This document shows, one piece after another, positions 1 through 12,531 of a DNA stretch of 64,000 nucleotides. This DNA is from Rotaria socialis (Eukaryota; Rotifera; Eurotatoria; Philodinida; Philodinidae). Positions within the stretch are counted from its first letter, which is position 1. Every line of letters starts with the position of its first letter. Made by a program: the position numbers and the translations under genes. The stretch lies in assembly GCA_905331475.1 (NCBI GenBank), contig CAJNYU010003469.1, positions 89,576 through 153,575 of the forward strand, given 5' to 3'. The notes beneath the pieces are model-generated. The model ran no database searches. It was not told the origin of the DNA and saw only the letters and a program-made list of their open reading frames with translations.

Positions 1-92
1 ATGTTCAACATTAACATTATTATTATCCATACAATTGATATCAATTTCTAATTAAATAAATATCAAAAATTTATTCGTACGAAAACAATAAT

Positions 93-777
93 TTATCTAC
101 CATAATTTGGAGGAATTTGACAAAATACTTCTAATGTATGTGCTAGTTCACTTAACTGTTTTTCACCTGATTCAGTGAAATTACCCATAACACGAAGTGT
201 TCGATCATCAGAATTGAACACAGTAGAAAATTTAAATAATTTATTCCATTTGTCTTTTGAAAATTGAAAATCACTATCACCTAAACCCAACGTTTTACTT
301 CAAAAAAAAAAGATTTGCTTCGTTTAATATCCTATTCATACCATATATTGTGAAAAAAGCTTTATCAAGTCTTGGAAAATCTTTCGGATGTATTGGTGTC
401 ACATAGAGATTAAATGGACATCGAACTTCTAATCTACCTTGCTTGGGAATCTGCATTGTCTCTGAATAAATGGTTTGAACTTGAGCATTTCTCATCACAC
501 TAGATGGTGACGTGTCTATTTCGCTAAAACATCGCCATTGTTGTTTGGAAAGGTTAACAACAAACCGTTTTGAAAGATTGTGAATCGATAATCGAGTGAC
601 ATGAGAACAATAGATCATTGCGTATCTAAAAGGTAAAGCATGCATACATAGATGAATAGTCACTGAAAATTTATTTTTGTGCAAAATCAACATAAAACAA
701 TCAATGGTGATATAACATTCGTGAAAACAAATTAACAGACAACAGCAACAGCATACATACGCTTGATTTATCTTCAT
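93..777 (-). CDS. Uncharacterised 162-aa protein, three exons
   Basis: I do not recognise this protein. My model uses exon 1 at 777-761 (ATG, then donor GTATGT), exon 2 at 625-342 (acceptor TTTTAG, donor GTATGA) and exon 3 at 280-93, ending in TAA. The phases are 2 and 1 and the total is 489 nt, exactly divisible by three. Exon 2 and exon 3 appear to be in different frames until a 61-nt intron with a T10 run near its 3' end is removed. The protein has no obvious signal peptide or membrane segment. It is mixed alpha/beta in character, with a Pro/His patch (PIHPKDFP) in the middle and the C-terminus QIPPNYGR. It lies downstream of SREK1 on the same strand. The first exon codes for only about six residues, so the true start could lie further upstream. 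Confidence 0.55.
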
Positions 778-1470
778 GTATCCCTTCGATCGTCGTTTTT
801 GAAATATCGTTTTTTATCGGATTTATAAACATCGATAGTAAATTCATCGTTGCTATTATCATTATAAGGCAAATTTTTGTCTGAGAAGATAATTGAACTT
901 TATTTCAATCTATTATAAAGATAAGAAAACATAAAATATTAAAACAAATGATTGATAAGCATAAGTCTTTATAGCGATGTCAAAATCTGGCAAATTTCAT
1001 CTAGCAGTGACAGAGATGAACAACTTTATCATAGATGCGAAATTATATATGATGATTCAGATGATGGTATTGAACAATTTTGATGCTTCACGTATGCGTA
1101 AATGCTAACGAAGGGTAATTAACACGCAATCTACAGCAACCAAAGTTTATTAGATTTAGCCGATCTCTAGATTATCATAACAAATAACCATTGTAAAAAA
1201 AATTCTGTATTCAATGAATTTTTGTTTAAATTTCGAATATGATACTTATAGAATTGAATTCTTTGATAGAATAAAAATCAGATAGATATTTCCGGAAAGT
1301 AATTTTTCGAATTTATAGGATTTGTTTTTCGTCAGAAAATAAACAAATAAAACAAGAAGAAAGCTTTTCTAGTTTATTCTGTTATAAACGTCATACACAA
1401 ACATATATATTTATTCGCACGAGTTTTTAAACTTTCAGCTTTCATTACGATGATGACATTGTTTCGGACG
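778..1470. other. Intergenic, AT-rich
   Basis: This stretch separates the SREK1 stop from the start of the small downstream gene on the same strand. I see no convincing exon. It must contain the SREK1 3'UTR and the promoter of the 93-777 gene. Confidence 0.5.
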
Positions 1471-4070
1471 TTAATGTTTGTTTCGTCGATAATGATCATT
1501 GGATCGTGAACGATTTTTTCGATCACGTGATCGACTATGTTTTCTTGATCTAATGAAGAAAAAACAAACATTATTATCCTTAATTTTAATAATTGTAAAT
1601 ACAAACTTTGATCGAGAATTCGATGAATGTTTCGCTTTAGAAGACTTCTTACGAGATTTTGATTTCGATGATGAATGATGGCCATCATCACTTTCATCTT
1701 GTGTTCCGTTATCTTGACGCCGCGATGTACTAAAAAAAAGGAGTTTCTTTTAAATAATTGTTAGAGACTTAAAATGTAAAACATACCTTCGAGAGTGTGA
1801 TTGATTCAATTTCGTCTCTTCATCATCTAAATAATCCGATAGAAAATTAAAATATTTTAGCAAGCGGTTATTTGATTTACGTACCACTTCGTACATCTCG
1901 TACAATCGCTGGTTTGATGATATGTGTGCTTGTATGATTTACACTATTCAAAATTAAAAATGAAAAACTTTATTAACATAGAATTCTACTTACAATAATG
2001 GTCGATTAAAAAATTGAAAGCCATTAATGGAAAGTACTTTAGGAATCGATGGTTGTTCACTAAATTCCACATAAGCACTCCGCGTTTCAGCATTTTCGTC
2101 AGTATATGCAGCACGAATATATCGAATTTCACCAATTTGTGAAATAAATTCATGTAACACTTCCAAACTAATCTAATACAAAAGTAAACAAGTCAAATAT
2201 ATGTACTTCAATACGTTAGCAACCCTTCTACGATTCGCTTGCATTGATCTGACACTACCTAAGGTAAAATCCTTCAGGGAACATCAATCATGCAATTTTA
2301 CTTTCAATGAAACAAATCTTTCGGCTATAAGTGAAAAAAATCAACAGAGACTGTGACCTTTACCGCATCAGAGACTCGCTTTATTCACTTTTTGTTGAAT
2401 TTGTTTTGTATCATATGCTTATGATCAGATATTGCATTTGGTTGAAAACGAAGTTTCATGTTCCTTTCGCTCTACTCTAATATGTCGGTCGCTTCGAAAT
2501 GGACTATAATGTAATCTAAGCGAATCTCACATGACGCACTGACATCTATATATAAATTTGTTTATTATCATTTTACTTACATCTTTATCTAAATTAGATA
2601 AGTAAACTGTTCGTCGAATTTCTTCAACTTTTGAAATATCAAGTATTCCTTGTAATGGTGGATATGGTGGTAAATATCGATCACTTAATTCAGGATCAAT
2701 TGTTTCAATAATAGCATTTGGTGGTTGACCAACCAATCGATTGATAACTGTACTTGGCCATGTTGGACCGCCACTAAGTAGTCTTATATTTGGATCTAGT
2801 GGTGCACAATAAATCATAGCATCAGTTTCATGAGGTATTTCATTAATGAATACTTGAGTTACAATTAATGGCTTATCAATAAATATGATATTTGTCATAT
2901 TTAATGCTCCATGAACACTATCAAGATGATCGAATTTTATGTAGCCAACTTTACCATTGATCGAAGCTGTTAAAGTGTCGCTAGAAGATAAAAGGATTTT
3001 TAGTTTTTAAAGTCGACTTTTTAGAACTAGCATGAAATAACGAAATTCTTAAAAGTGATGACCATTATTTCATATACATCCAGTGAAATAAAAAAATCTC
3101 ATGCAACTTTACCCCGATGTACAAATTGTATTGAACAAATTTCAATATCGTATGGGAAGATTTGACGGATCAACTAAAACAAAACAGTGATGATATTTGT
3201 TTTTCCATAATACTTCATAGATCATCAAAAATAATCTCAAGTCTAAAGATAGTTTACATTTTAAGTTAACCGCTACGTCACCAGTTTACTATAATGAGAA
3301 GAATAGCAATTAAACAGCTAGTCGATAGTCGATAGAAATATAAAGTGATGAAAATTTTAGGAAAAATCTTTGTATACTATTGAAAAACTAATTTCTTAAT
3401 CTTAGAGACACATAATCATTGCGCTTTTTAGACTTATTCAAACCTTTGGTTTTCCAAAAAAGCCATGCCGCACATATAAACGTCATTTTCCTAAAGTATA
3501 AAACAACATAACATACATATTCATATCTATTGGGGTCTAGGTCAGTTGCTCGCTGTGACTAGTAGCGCGAGCAAGCGTATATACGAGCAATTGTCCTGCG
3601 AGCAAGTGACCGTCTCCCATATCTATTGGTGCATTGTCTTGTTTCTACACTATCTATCAAAAGTCCGTTTCGAAAGCCTACATGAATACCCGATACAAGA
3701 AATATATTATAATAATTTTTAAATGTCACTGTAAATTCTTGAACTATGCATGAAATGGATATTCATGTAAACTTTCCGAATGACTTTTTTGCCACACCTT
3801 CTGTATTAGATTTATGCATCTCGTGTTAGCGATAAAAATCTATAGTAAATGCTAAATTCTTTACAATGGAAAAACGATTGCCTGGCGTTGAGTTTCGAAT
3901 AAAAAAAACTGAAGCAATAATTGAAACACTTCGTGTTACCTTTCTGGATATAGTTGAATTTCTTTGACCGTCCCAATAAAGTTAAACAGCGATTTTAATT
4001 GATCTTTTTGACATGAAGTTGATACATTACACACTTGAACGATTTTACTCTTCGAAATTACTACTGACAT
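1471..4070 (-). CDS. SREK1: SREK1/SRrp86-like SR-related splicing regulator
   Basis: This is predicted to be a nuclear SR-related protein that modulates splice-site choice. Exon 1 (4070-3940) starts with ATG and encodes the first RRM strand and helix (IVQVCNV, LYPE). Exon 2 (2980-2581) encodes the rest of RRM1 (GKVGYIKF, IIFIDKPLIV), the SREK1-type linker, and the signature EEIRRTVYLSNLDKD that opens RRM2. Exon 3 (2172-1994) carries IRYIRAAYTDENAETRSAYV and the RRM2 end. Smaller exons from 1943 downward carry VNHTSTHIIKP, matching the post-RRM2 segment of vertebrate SREK1, and then a short Arg/Ser tail (SRSRDRKNRSRS) ending in TAA at 1471. Phases join at every boundary I checked. The RS tail is only about 90 residues, much shorter than the roughly 300-residue RE/RS region of human SREK1. 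The 960-nt intron 1 hosts a miniature insertion at 3534-3617. Confidence 0.85.
3522..3629. mobile_element. 84-bp miniature insert with inverted ends and 12-bp direct flanks
   Basis: The 12-mer CATATCTATTGG occurs at 3522-3533 and again, identical, at 3618-3629. The 84 bp between the copies begin GGTCTAGGTCAGTTGCTCGC and end with a sequence whose reverse complement is GGAGACGGTCACTTGCTCGC (15 of 20 positions equal). Several CGAGCAA units lie inside, so the insert can fold almost end to end, and it is more GC-rich than its surroundings. It sits in intron 1 of the SREK1-like gene. The simplest reading is a very small non-autonomous DNA element with a target-site duplication, though a 12-bp duplication is long for common cut-and-paste families. 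Confidence 0.55.
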
Positions 4071-4660
4071 CTAGAAAAGAAATTGAATTCTTTATTTACT
4101 CAATGAAGTTCTTCCTTCACGTTTTTTTGTCTAATTTAATATTCCTCTAAATACTTGCTGGTTTTTATTTTATTTCCATACAAGAGATAAAGACAAAAGA
4201 AAAAGAACCAAAAAAAATCTATTTTTTACAAAGAAAAAAATGAACACATGAAAATACATGATACACAACACAAATATAATATATCATAAGCACAGAAAGG
4301 AAAAAAATGACAAAATAGCATCTAATCTGAGTGCTACAGAATCTAAATAAATTCGTTTAGGATTTCTCTTGTTTTTGTTATTACCAAAAATATCGATTAA
4401 ATGAAGATTTAAGGATAAGAAAGAAAAATAGTCGCAAAGGGGAAAAAACTAAATGAACGTTATACTCTTTCCTCCCTGAGATATACAAAAGAAACCATAA
4501 GTCGCTTTTCCTGAGTTATTCATGTTCATTTGATTTTCAAGAATGTGCGAAATGGTAAGACTAGATATAAATAGTGAATGCAAATTGATAGATTACAGAA
4601 TTGAACGAAGATTTCTTTCGAGCTTCTAAAGAAAAAAAGAAGACGAATGAAGAAAATAAA
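4071..4660. other. Intergenic, AT-rich
   Basis: This is the spacer between the ATAD2 stop (4661) and the SREK1 start. It contains long A-rich stretches and an AAAT-type tandem run beginning near 4669, right at the ATAD2 C-terminus. No exon is seen. Confidence 0.5.
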
Positions 4661-7600
4661 TTAAATTTTATAAATAAATAAATAAATAAATACTTCAAAG
4701 ATTAATTCATCTGATGGCAGCGATCGACATGATTCGATTATATCGAATAATTCAAACCAAACTTGACTTAATTTTTCGACAGCATAATTATTTGTATGTT
4801 CAACAAGATAATTTAAATTTGATTCAAGACGTTCAATATCAACTTGTTTCCTTGAAATTTCATTTTGTTCAATATTGACTGGTGCTGATTCAATAGTCTA
4901 GTAAAACGAAATAAATCGATTAAAAAGAAACACAAGTTCGAAACAAAATATACTTTAACAGATGGTTCTTCAGTTCGTTGTCGTTTAGCTTTTGTATCTG
5001 TTGACGTATCATCTACGGATGTCAATTTCGATGGTGATAAGGAAGTAGAAGATACTGTTCGTTTAACACGTTTTTTATTAGAGTGTTCTAGTGAAGGTGA
5101 TGATGAACTTGACGATTGATTTGTTGCTGTCGCGATGGACTCAGTCGTATTGTGTGTTGGCGTTGGTGGTTTTGTTGATGCTTCAGTTGTAGCTGGTGCT
5201 GATCCTGCATCTTCAGCCGAGAGAACAGTTTCCTAAAACAAAATTACATATTAAGAATTTTATTTTGTGAACGATATTTAGTTCTTGTTGAAGGTAATTG
5301 AAATGAGTCAAAGATTATATTTCATATCCATCATTGGAAATCAGTGATGGAAACTTTGAAGTCTCGAGCAATGGGTTCGAATACACCAAGTACATAGAAT
5401 TTTACTAACTTCACGAAGCCTTTGCTTTTACATGAATTGAATCATTAGAAAAACAATAGTTTACACGTGCTTTCAGGAGGCATAAAGTAGATTTTTGTCA
5501 ATGAACTGCGGTAGGAAAATATTTCTAAGATTTCGTTTTCGATTTCAATCCAAACAAATTTATCGAAAATTTCCTTCGAACTCTTAATTGCATATTTTTC
5601 TGTACACACTCTTTTACAATAAGAAATTCTCCTCTCAGCCCTATCGTATTTGATCAGCCTAGAAACTTTCTCATCAATCCATTATATCTAATCGTCGTAA
5701 TATATGCTTACTTCATTGTGTCCATTAACTAATTCTTTTTCTTTGGCTTGTTTTCTTGTTAATGTTGAACGTTGACTAACATTACTTTTGCTTCTTCTCG
5801 ATGAGTTTCTTGTTGATATCGTTGAAGTATCTAATGGCGCATCAGATTGATCAGTTGTATTATTTAAAGTTTTATTTGTTAAATCCATTTGATGTTCCGT
5901 ATCATTTTGTGAAGCATTTTCATTATCTTGATTATTAATATCACTTGCTGCTGCTGCTGCTGCTGAAACTGCTTGGTCAGTAAATACATAATCAGGAAGA
6001 GATGCTCTCGGATCATCACCTATATGAAGAAAAACGAAAATTAACCGAAAAGAAAACAATTATATCTTATAACAAACCTCGTTGTTTTCGTGCTTCCGTA
6101 ACTTGTTGACATAGTAATTCAAAGTCCATATCAAGTTCAGCATTAATATGAAATTGACAAACATCACGTAATTCACAAGCTCGATGGCGAATTAATCGTC
6201 CTAATATTGAATAAAATTAACTCGTTTTTTTCTTTTCGAATTTAAAACAATTCTTTACCTTGTGTTGTATGATCTGGATTGTAGAGTAAAGCATTTGAAA
6301 CAATCAAATCAATATCTTGTGTAAACTGTTTCACAGATGAATAACCATGCTTATCAACTTTCTCGAGCATCATTGAAAATGTCATTGGACTTTCGATAAC
6401 ATCATAATAATCTGGCACATCTTCAACATCGATTGGTCGTGAAAAGTATGTAAAACGTTTATCACGCAATAGGACTTTTAACATATCGCGAAGAAAAACA
6501 CGAAGTTCAGTCATTGTTGCTTCCTCACGTAACTGTAAACGTTCTAATTCTTGTTGAGTACGTGCAAGAGAGACTGGTGCTGGCTCAGCGAGTTCCAAGA
6601 CTTCTTGAATTGGCTCTGAGAAAACATGGTAATATTAACAAAATCAAATTTGACTATGATTTATTTACCTTTGGCAGTTTCTGTTGTAGTTAAAGATGAA
6701 AACATTTCTTCGTGGAATAGTGGAGCAAAGAAAGCATAGCGATCTTGAGAATTTGGTACTGATAATGTGAATGTTGATTTTGGAGAAATAATCTGACTTA
6801 TCTAGAGAAGAAATATTTTCATAGAACAAAAGAATCAAAAATAGCGGAAACTGTTTGAACCCGAATGCAATATAAATTTTAGCATGAAATGAATAATGTC
6901 TACCATAGAATCAAAAAGCTCGCACCCCACAGTTTCTTCTTAAAGACAATCAACAGTATTCTTTTTATTTAGATAACGTGTGACCAAATTCTTAAACAGT
7001 AATTCAGTAGCTCCCAATTCCTTAAATTTTCGTCTATTAAACTTTATCTAATGATCATAACTGAGTGAAAGCCAACGTCATATTTCTAACTCTCTTTGAA
7101 ATCTATCAATTTGCTGTCCACTGATTACAAATCTGAAACAATACACATAGCGAGCTTTAAAAAGTCTCATAGATCTAAAGGATTGTTTTCAATAACTGAC
7201 GAGCACTGTGGTTTGACAATGCCACCAGTCACTACAGAAGCAGAACTGTAGTTCTTCTTTAGAAAAGTACGAAAAGTTGAATGGAACTTATTAGCGTATA
7301 CTCTTAATCGTATTAGTTCAAAAGAAGAAAAAAATCAAAACTTACATCTGGATGAATATCATCAAATGAATCTGTTTCAAGTGCAATTAAAATTAATATG
7401 GGTAAGTTTGGTGGTAATGTCCGTACATTAGAGACAAACATATATTGTACAGATTCAGATAATTTAGGCCAAAGATTATCAATATCTGGTACATAGATAA
7501 TAGCTGGAGCGCTTCGGCGTGCTTCCGTAAACAGCTGAGCACAAGCTTCTTCAGGTGTACGTGATGTTTGAGCATGAAGATAACCAAGTTCAAATATGAA

Positions 7601-10600
7601 AAATGCACAGTCAAGTTGTTGAACAACAGCTGGTGCGAAAAATCGACATAAACCATTGTCAGATGTACTTTTCATTGTAAATGTTGCACTTCGATGTGAA
7701 CTTGATGCAAACGATGTTGTCAAACCCAATGATGAAGCCTTCTTCAATAATGCTGATGTCGATGTTAGGTCATCGCTAATACTTTGAAATGGCATTGAAT
7801 TTGAATTTTTACTTAGAATTGTACGTTTGAAAAATAATTCATTTAATTGATTTAAACATTTATCAAGTTGTTCGCTTAATAATGGCATTAAATGTATATC
7901 CAATGGACGACCAACAGGATGTTGACAACCACGATGAGATGCAGGTACAATACGATGCAATGCTGAATAAAAATCTCCACGTGATAAATGTAATGAACGC
8001 GGATCAATTTTATATTTTTGTCGTGAATTATAAATCTGTGGAAAACGTCGACGTAATGCTGATAGAAATGCTTCTTGACATAGACTTTTTAAATCAGCAC
8101 CACAAAAACCTACCAGAAGAAAATAAATATTCGTTTTTTCGCTTTGAAAAATGCATCTATCGATATCTTACTTGCAGTTCTAATAGCCAATTCATCGATA
8201 AAGCCCTCATGTGGTTTTGATTCCCATTCTTTCATATGAATTTTTAAAATTTGCTTTCTTGCCTAAATCAAAAAAATTATATTTTTCTTTTCGAAATCAA
8301 TGCATTTATCAAAATATGAATTACGTCAAGCGTTGGTAAAGAAAAACGAAATTCCCTATCGAATCGTCCTGGTCGTCTCAATGCTGGATCAATAGCATCC
8401 AAACGATTTGTTGCTCCAATAACAACAACTTCACCACGATTATCAAGACCATCCATCAGTGCAAGTAATGTTGAAACGATCGATGCATGAATTTGATCTT
8501 GTCGAGCTGAACGTACTGGTGCTAGACCATCGATTTCATCGAAAAATATGATTGATGGCCGTTGTTGATAAGCTTGTTCAAATAGAACACGTAATTGTCT
8601 TTCACTTTCACCGACATATTTACACAAACAATCAGCACCTTTACGCATAAAAAATGATATACGACGATCAGGTGATGAACATTCATTGACAAGTGCTCTT
8701 GCGACTAGTGTTTTGCCAGTACCCGGTGGACCATAGAAAAGAACACCGCCTACACAGAAAAAAAGAAACTTTTTCATTCAAAAAATAAAATTGAAATATT
8801 GATCTATCATACGTGGTGGTTTTATTTTATAATGTTGAAATACTTCTGGATAGACTAGTGGAAGAACAATCATTTCTTTTAACGAACAAATTATTGAATC
8901 AAGGCCACCAATATCATCAAAAGTAATCTGAAATACGGTTAAAACATTTTCCAACGAAAATTATTTATTTTAAAATACAAACCGTTCGATCGATTTCAAT
9001 TGATTCAGCATCAGCTAATGACACAGCATTATTATTTGTGCGTCGACCTTTACTATTTAAATCGATATTCAATGCACCAATACCACTGCCGGCACCACCA
9101 TTCGATGTTCTAGTACTTGGTTTTTTAGAATTAGTATAAACACCAAGTATATCTAGATTTGTTGGTAGACATCTACATAATAAATCGTTTAGAAAACAAT
9201 AGACAAAAAATATATAACGATCGCTATTACCTCATTCGTTTTAATGCAGTGCTTTTAGCTAAACGCGCAGTGCGTTCAGGCCGAGAATCAAGATCGCCGT
9301 TAGTTAAAGGTCCATTTCCTTCACTATCTGATGATGAATCTGATGTAGACGAACTTGAAGCATGAGCAGAAACACGCCGTCTAAAAAACAGAAATTGTCG
9401 TTCCAATAAATAAACTACAAACATTTTGAAATTCGTAGTAGTACTATAAGAGCGTATCGAAAAAATTCACACAAACAATGCTACGCTGGCAACTATTTCG
9501 ATGTATAACAAGTGGTTTGGCGCTATGCTCCAGTTTTCAATCCATATTCAATAATTGAACCATCATCTAACGGTCCCGGGAGGTGGAACTAGGCTGCTAT
9601 AGAAGAAACAATATAGACCGATCAAGAGTTCAATGTAGAAACAGGATATCAATCGAAATCTGGACACTGTTCTACCCATTGAAAAATAACAAAATATAAT
9701 AGAACTACAGAATCATATACGCCCTCGTCAGCAGACATAGAAAAATAGATTTTTTTTGTGAAATTTTCTATTAGTTGCACAAGTGTTACTACCAATTCTT
9801 TGGGTTTCTTCTAAATAATCATACCTTTGTCGTCTTGATCGACGAGATCCCGTGGGTCGTTCATCATCATCATCATAGTATATCGTTTTTCGTCTTGGTC
9901 TTGGTTGTTCTATTTTGATAAAAACAAAATGAATTAGAAAAAAAGATCTTTACGAGAGACTCTTCCAATTCTCGATGAAAACCTTATCATTAGTATGCTA
10001 TGAAACGCAACTGTTTATAAGTATAGAATAACATGGCGTGATCTAAACTTGAGATTTAATAAAAGCGAAAATATTCAATATTTGTCTTATCTCTTGATCA
10101 AATACCTCTATATCCCATTAGTATCAATCTTAGGAAATATTAATTGCAAGAAAAAAATTTCCTCGTCGATGCAAAATGATACCTGAATAGAAAAATTATA
10201 TACAGCGTTCAATTCGATTGTAGATACGCAAAATAATACCATCAAATATGGAAAATTGAGTTTACTAGCGATTGCAGAATTCTAGAAGCTTCTACTAATC
10301 TGGTTGTTTAAAAACGTAGAATTCATTGAAGAGAATAGTTTCAAAAGATATCTATTGAGTTTACAAACGAAATTACCATATAAAGGAAATTTTTGAATCG
10401 GTGGTTTTCGTTCTCTCAAAGAATATTTTGCTTTTTGTTGATTATTTTCTTCTTCTTCTTCTTCTTCCTCTTCTTCGCCTTCGTCCTCGTCTTCTTCGTC
10501 GTGATGTAAAACATCCATAGTATTGTCTTCCGTTGTATCACCATCGCCATTTTGATGAGTTTGCTCATTATTCTTATTATTATTGTTTGTTTTTCTTTCA

Positions 10601-11351
10601 TTATCATTTTCATTATTTTGATCATGTTCTTCTTGTTGTTGTTCATTATTATCATTTTCTTCACGTTCTTCAGAATATACGTCAGGATCCATGGATTTTC
10701 GACGATTTTTCACACGATCATACATACTTAAATTAGACTTCAGACAAACAAAACAAAATAAAATGACATCTTGATTTTCAAGAACTTACTGATCGAGCTT
10801 TCTTCGGAAATCGACCGGTAGTTGGCGAACCACTATTGGATCTATCAATTAATGTCCGAGCTGTCATAGTACAAACAAGCATAATGGCTAGAACAACGTA
10901 ACGATTAGTATTTGTGTCTTACCATTGCGACGCGTATCTCGACGTCGACGACGTCCAATAGGTTCGTCATGATCATCACTAAGAAAGTAAACATGGTTTT
11001 TTAATTAAATTTCGAGAAAATTTTCTTACTCTTCGTCCATATAATCAAATGCATTTCGATAGTTTGGAACTGTTCGTTTTCTTAAAATACGCTGAAATTG
11101 GAAAAAAAATTATTTTCAATATAAATTCAATTGAATTTTATTTCCTACACGAGTACGTGATGGTGCTTTGGAATTTCCAAAAGAATCGTTTGATGAGTCT
11201 TGTTCATAATTAACAACTTTCTACAATAAATACTCAGTTGAAATTAAATTCAGAACATAGATATAGATCTAAATACTTTTATATGTCGATCTTTATAAGA
11301 TTCATTTGTATTTTGATCACCATTTGGGTGACTGCTGCGTGTGCTAACCAT
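4661..11351 (-). CDS. ATAD2: ATAD2/Yta7-like AAA+ ATPase with bromodomain
   Basis: This is predicted to be a chromatin-bound hexameric AAA+ ATPase that reads acetylated histones and helps nucleosome turnover. The ATG at 11351 begins MVSTRSSHPNGDQ. Basic exons follow, then a very acidic Glu-rich stretch (about 10440-10690) and the family motif YSLRERKPPI. The first AAA+ domain is at 8277-8777 and has Walker A GPPGTGKT, Walker B IIFFDEIDG and the arginine-finger region DPALRRPGRFDREF. The degenerate second AAA+ domain (7313-7960) keeps EEACAQLFTEARRSAPAIIY. The bromodomain at 6242-6600 contains VPDYYDVIESPM and YNPD, with the acetyl-lysine Asn in NALLYNPD. The C-terminal helical exon (4661-4905) resembles the end of vertebrate ATAD2. 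Two introns exceed 400 nt (about 6800-7340 and 9430-9830). The last residues are encoded by an AAAT-type tandem repeat before TAA, so the exact end is less sure. Confidence 0.9.
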
Positions 11352-12531
11352 GTAATAATCGTTCTATGTAGTCAGTTTACTAAACGAATATAATTGAAGT
11401 AACATCGATCTAAAAATTTTACAATATATAGATATGAAATCAATGTCTTTGTGTGTGGTGATCACACATTATTCAGCGTTAAAATCAATTTGTGAACAAA
11501 AGATGCGGCCAGTGGCGTTCTTCATTGATTGATTGATGTGCATTTCGCCAATCAAAATGCATTCCTCTAGAGGTCATCTGTAACTAGAAAAGTTACATCA
11601 CTGTTTCCTTGTAATCAGATGTTGAATAAATAGTAATGAGTTGTATGAGGATGAGGAGAACAATATCTGAATTCACCATTCAATTCGCCCATCACATTTC
11701 TTGCAAGATTTATACTACAGAATTAATATTAATTGTCGTTAAATGACAATTAGCTGCATTGTAGACATTCGACTAGTTTTAGATGATATTTCGTTACCGA
11801 AGCTATGCCGGATGCATTAATCGATAGTCTCTCGATTGTTTATATTTTCGACTGAAGTCATTAGACGAAAATACTTTTGGAAGTCTAACTAGTTTTAACA
11901 GTTTGTGTACACGTTGGCCAAGAACTTTGTTATAAAGGAAAGTTATACTGAGCTTATAGAAGTTATTACTAACAGAAAGTGAATCTGATACATCAATCAA
12001 TAGATTATCAAAACATATCAGCAATCTATTGGTCTGCTCTCTAGAATTTTGAATAATACAAATCATTTTTATCACATCAAAATCTGTTTAATCGATCAAT
12101 CAGTAATCCTAACCTTCGACAAACACATTCTTTTATTATACGATAGTTTTTACTTATTATTGAGCAATTTGTTGATTTTGATTTTTTTTTAATTCTAGTC
12201 TCGATATTTCTACGAATTAAAAATTTTAATTCACATTGATCTTCCAAAGTAGCAAATTAATCTTAGATGCATGTGAATACAATTCTATTATTATTATTAT
12301 TATTCTGACTAGAGAATGCACAGAAAGCTCTGAAGTTGAAACAATCATCAAGTGAACTGAAAGATACTCTACTATCTTTTCGTATCTTTTGTTCGGATTC
12401 CTGTAGATAGTGAATTTCATTAAAAAGAATTGTTATCTGGTTTTTAAAGAAAGTTTATTTCGTAATTCTTGATTCAGGAATATCATTCAACAAAAAGTAT
12501 GGTTGTTTCATCATAGATAACATGAATTCAA
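11352..12531. other. Intergenic, no gene seen
   Basis: This is the ATAD2 upstream region and the 3' flank-to-promoter space beyond the esterase. An open frame at 11803-12075 on the minus strand has no recognisable domain and no splice context. A short TTA/ATT tandem run lies near 12290. Confidence 0.45.

Noticed and set aside
10416-10736. Lys/Met-rich and His/Tyr-rich frames in alternative frames
   Set aside because: Shadows of the acidic Glu/Asp/Asn-rich exon of the ATAD2-like gene in other frames.
11803-12075. 90-aa minus-strand open frame
   Set aside because: No recognisable domain, no splice context and composition like random AT-rich sequence.
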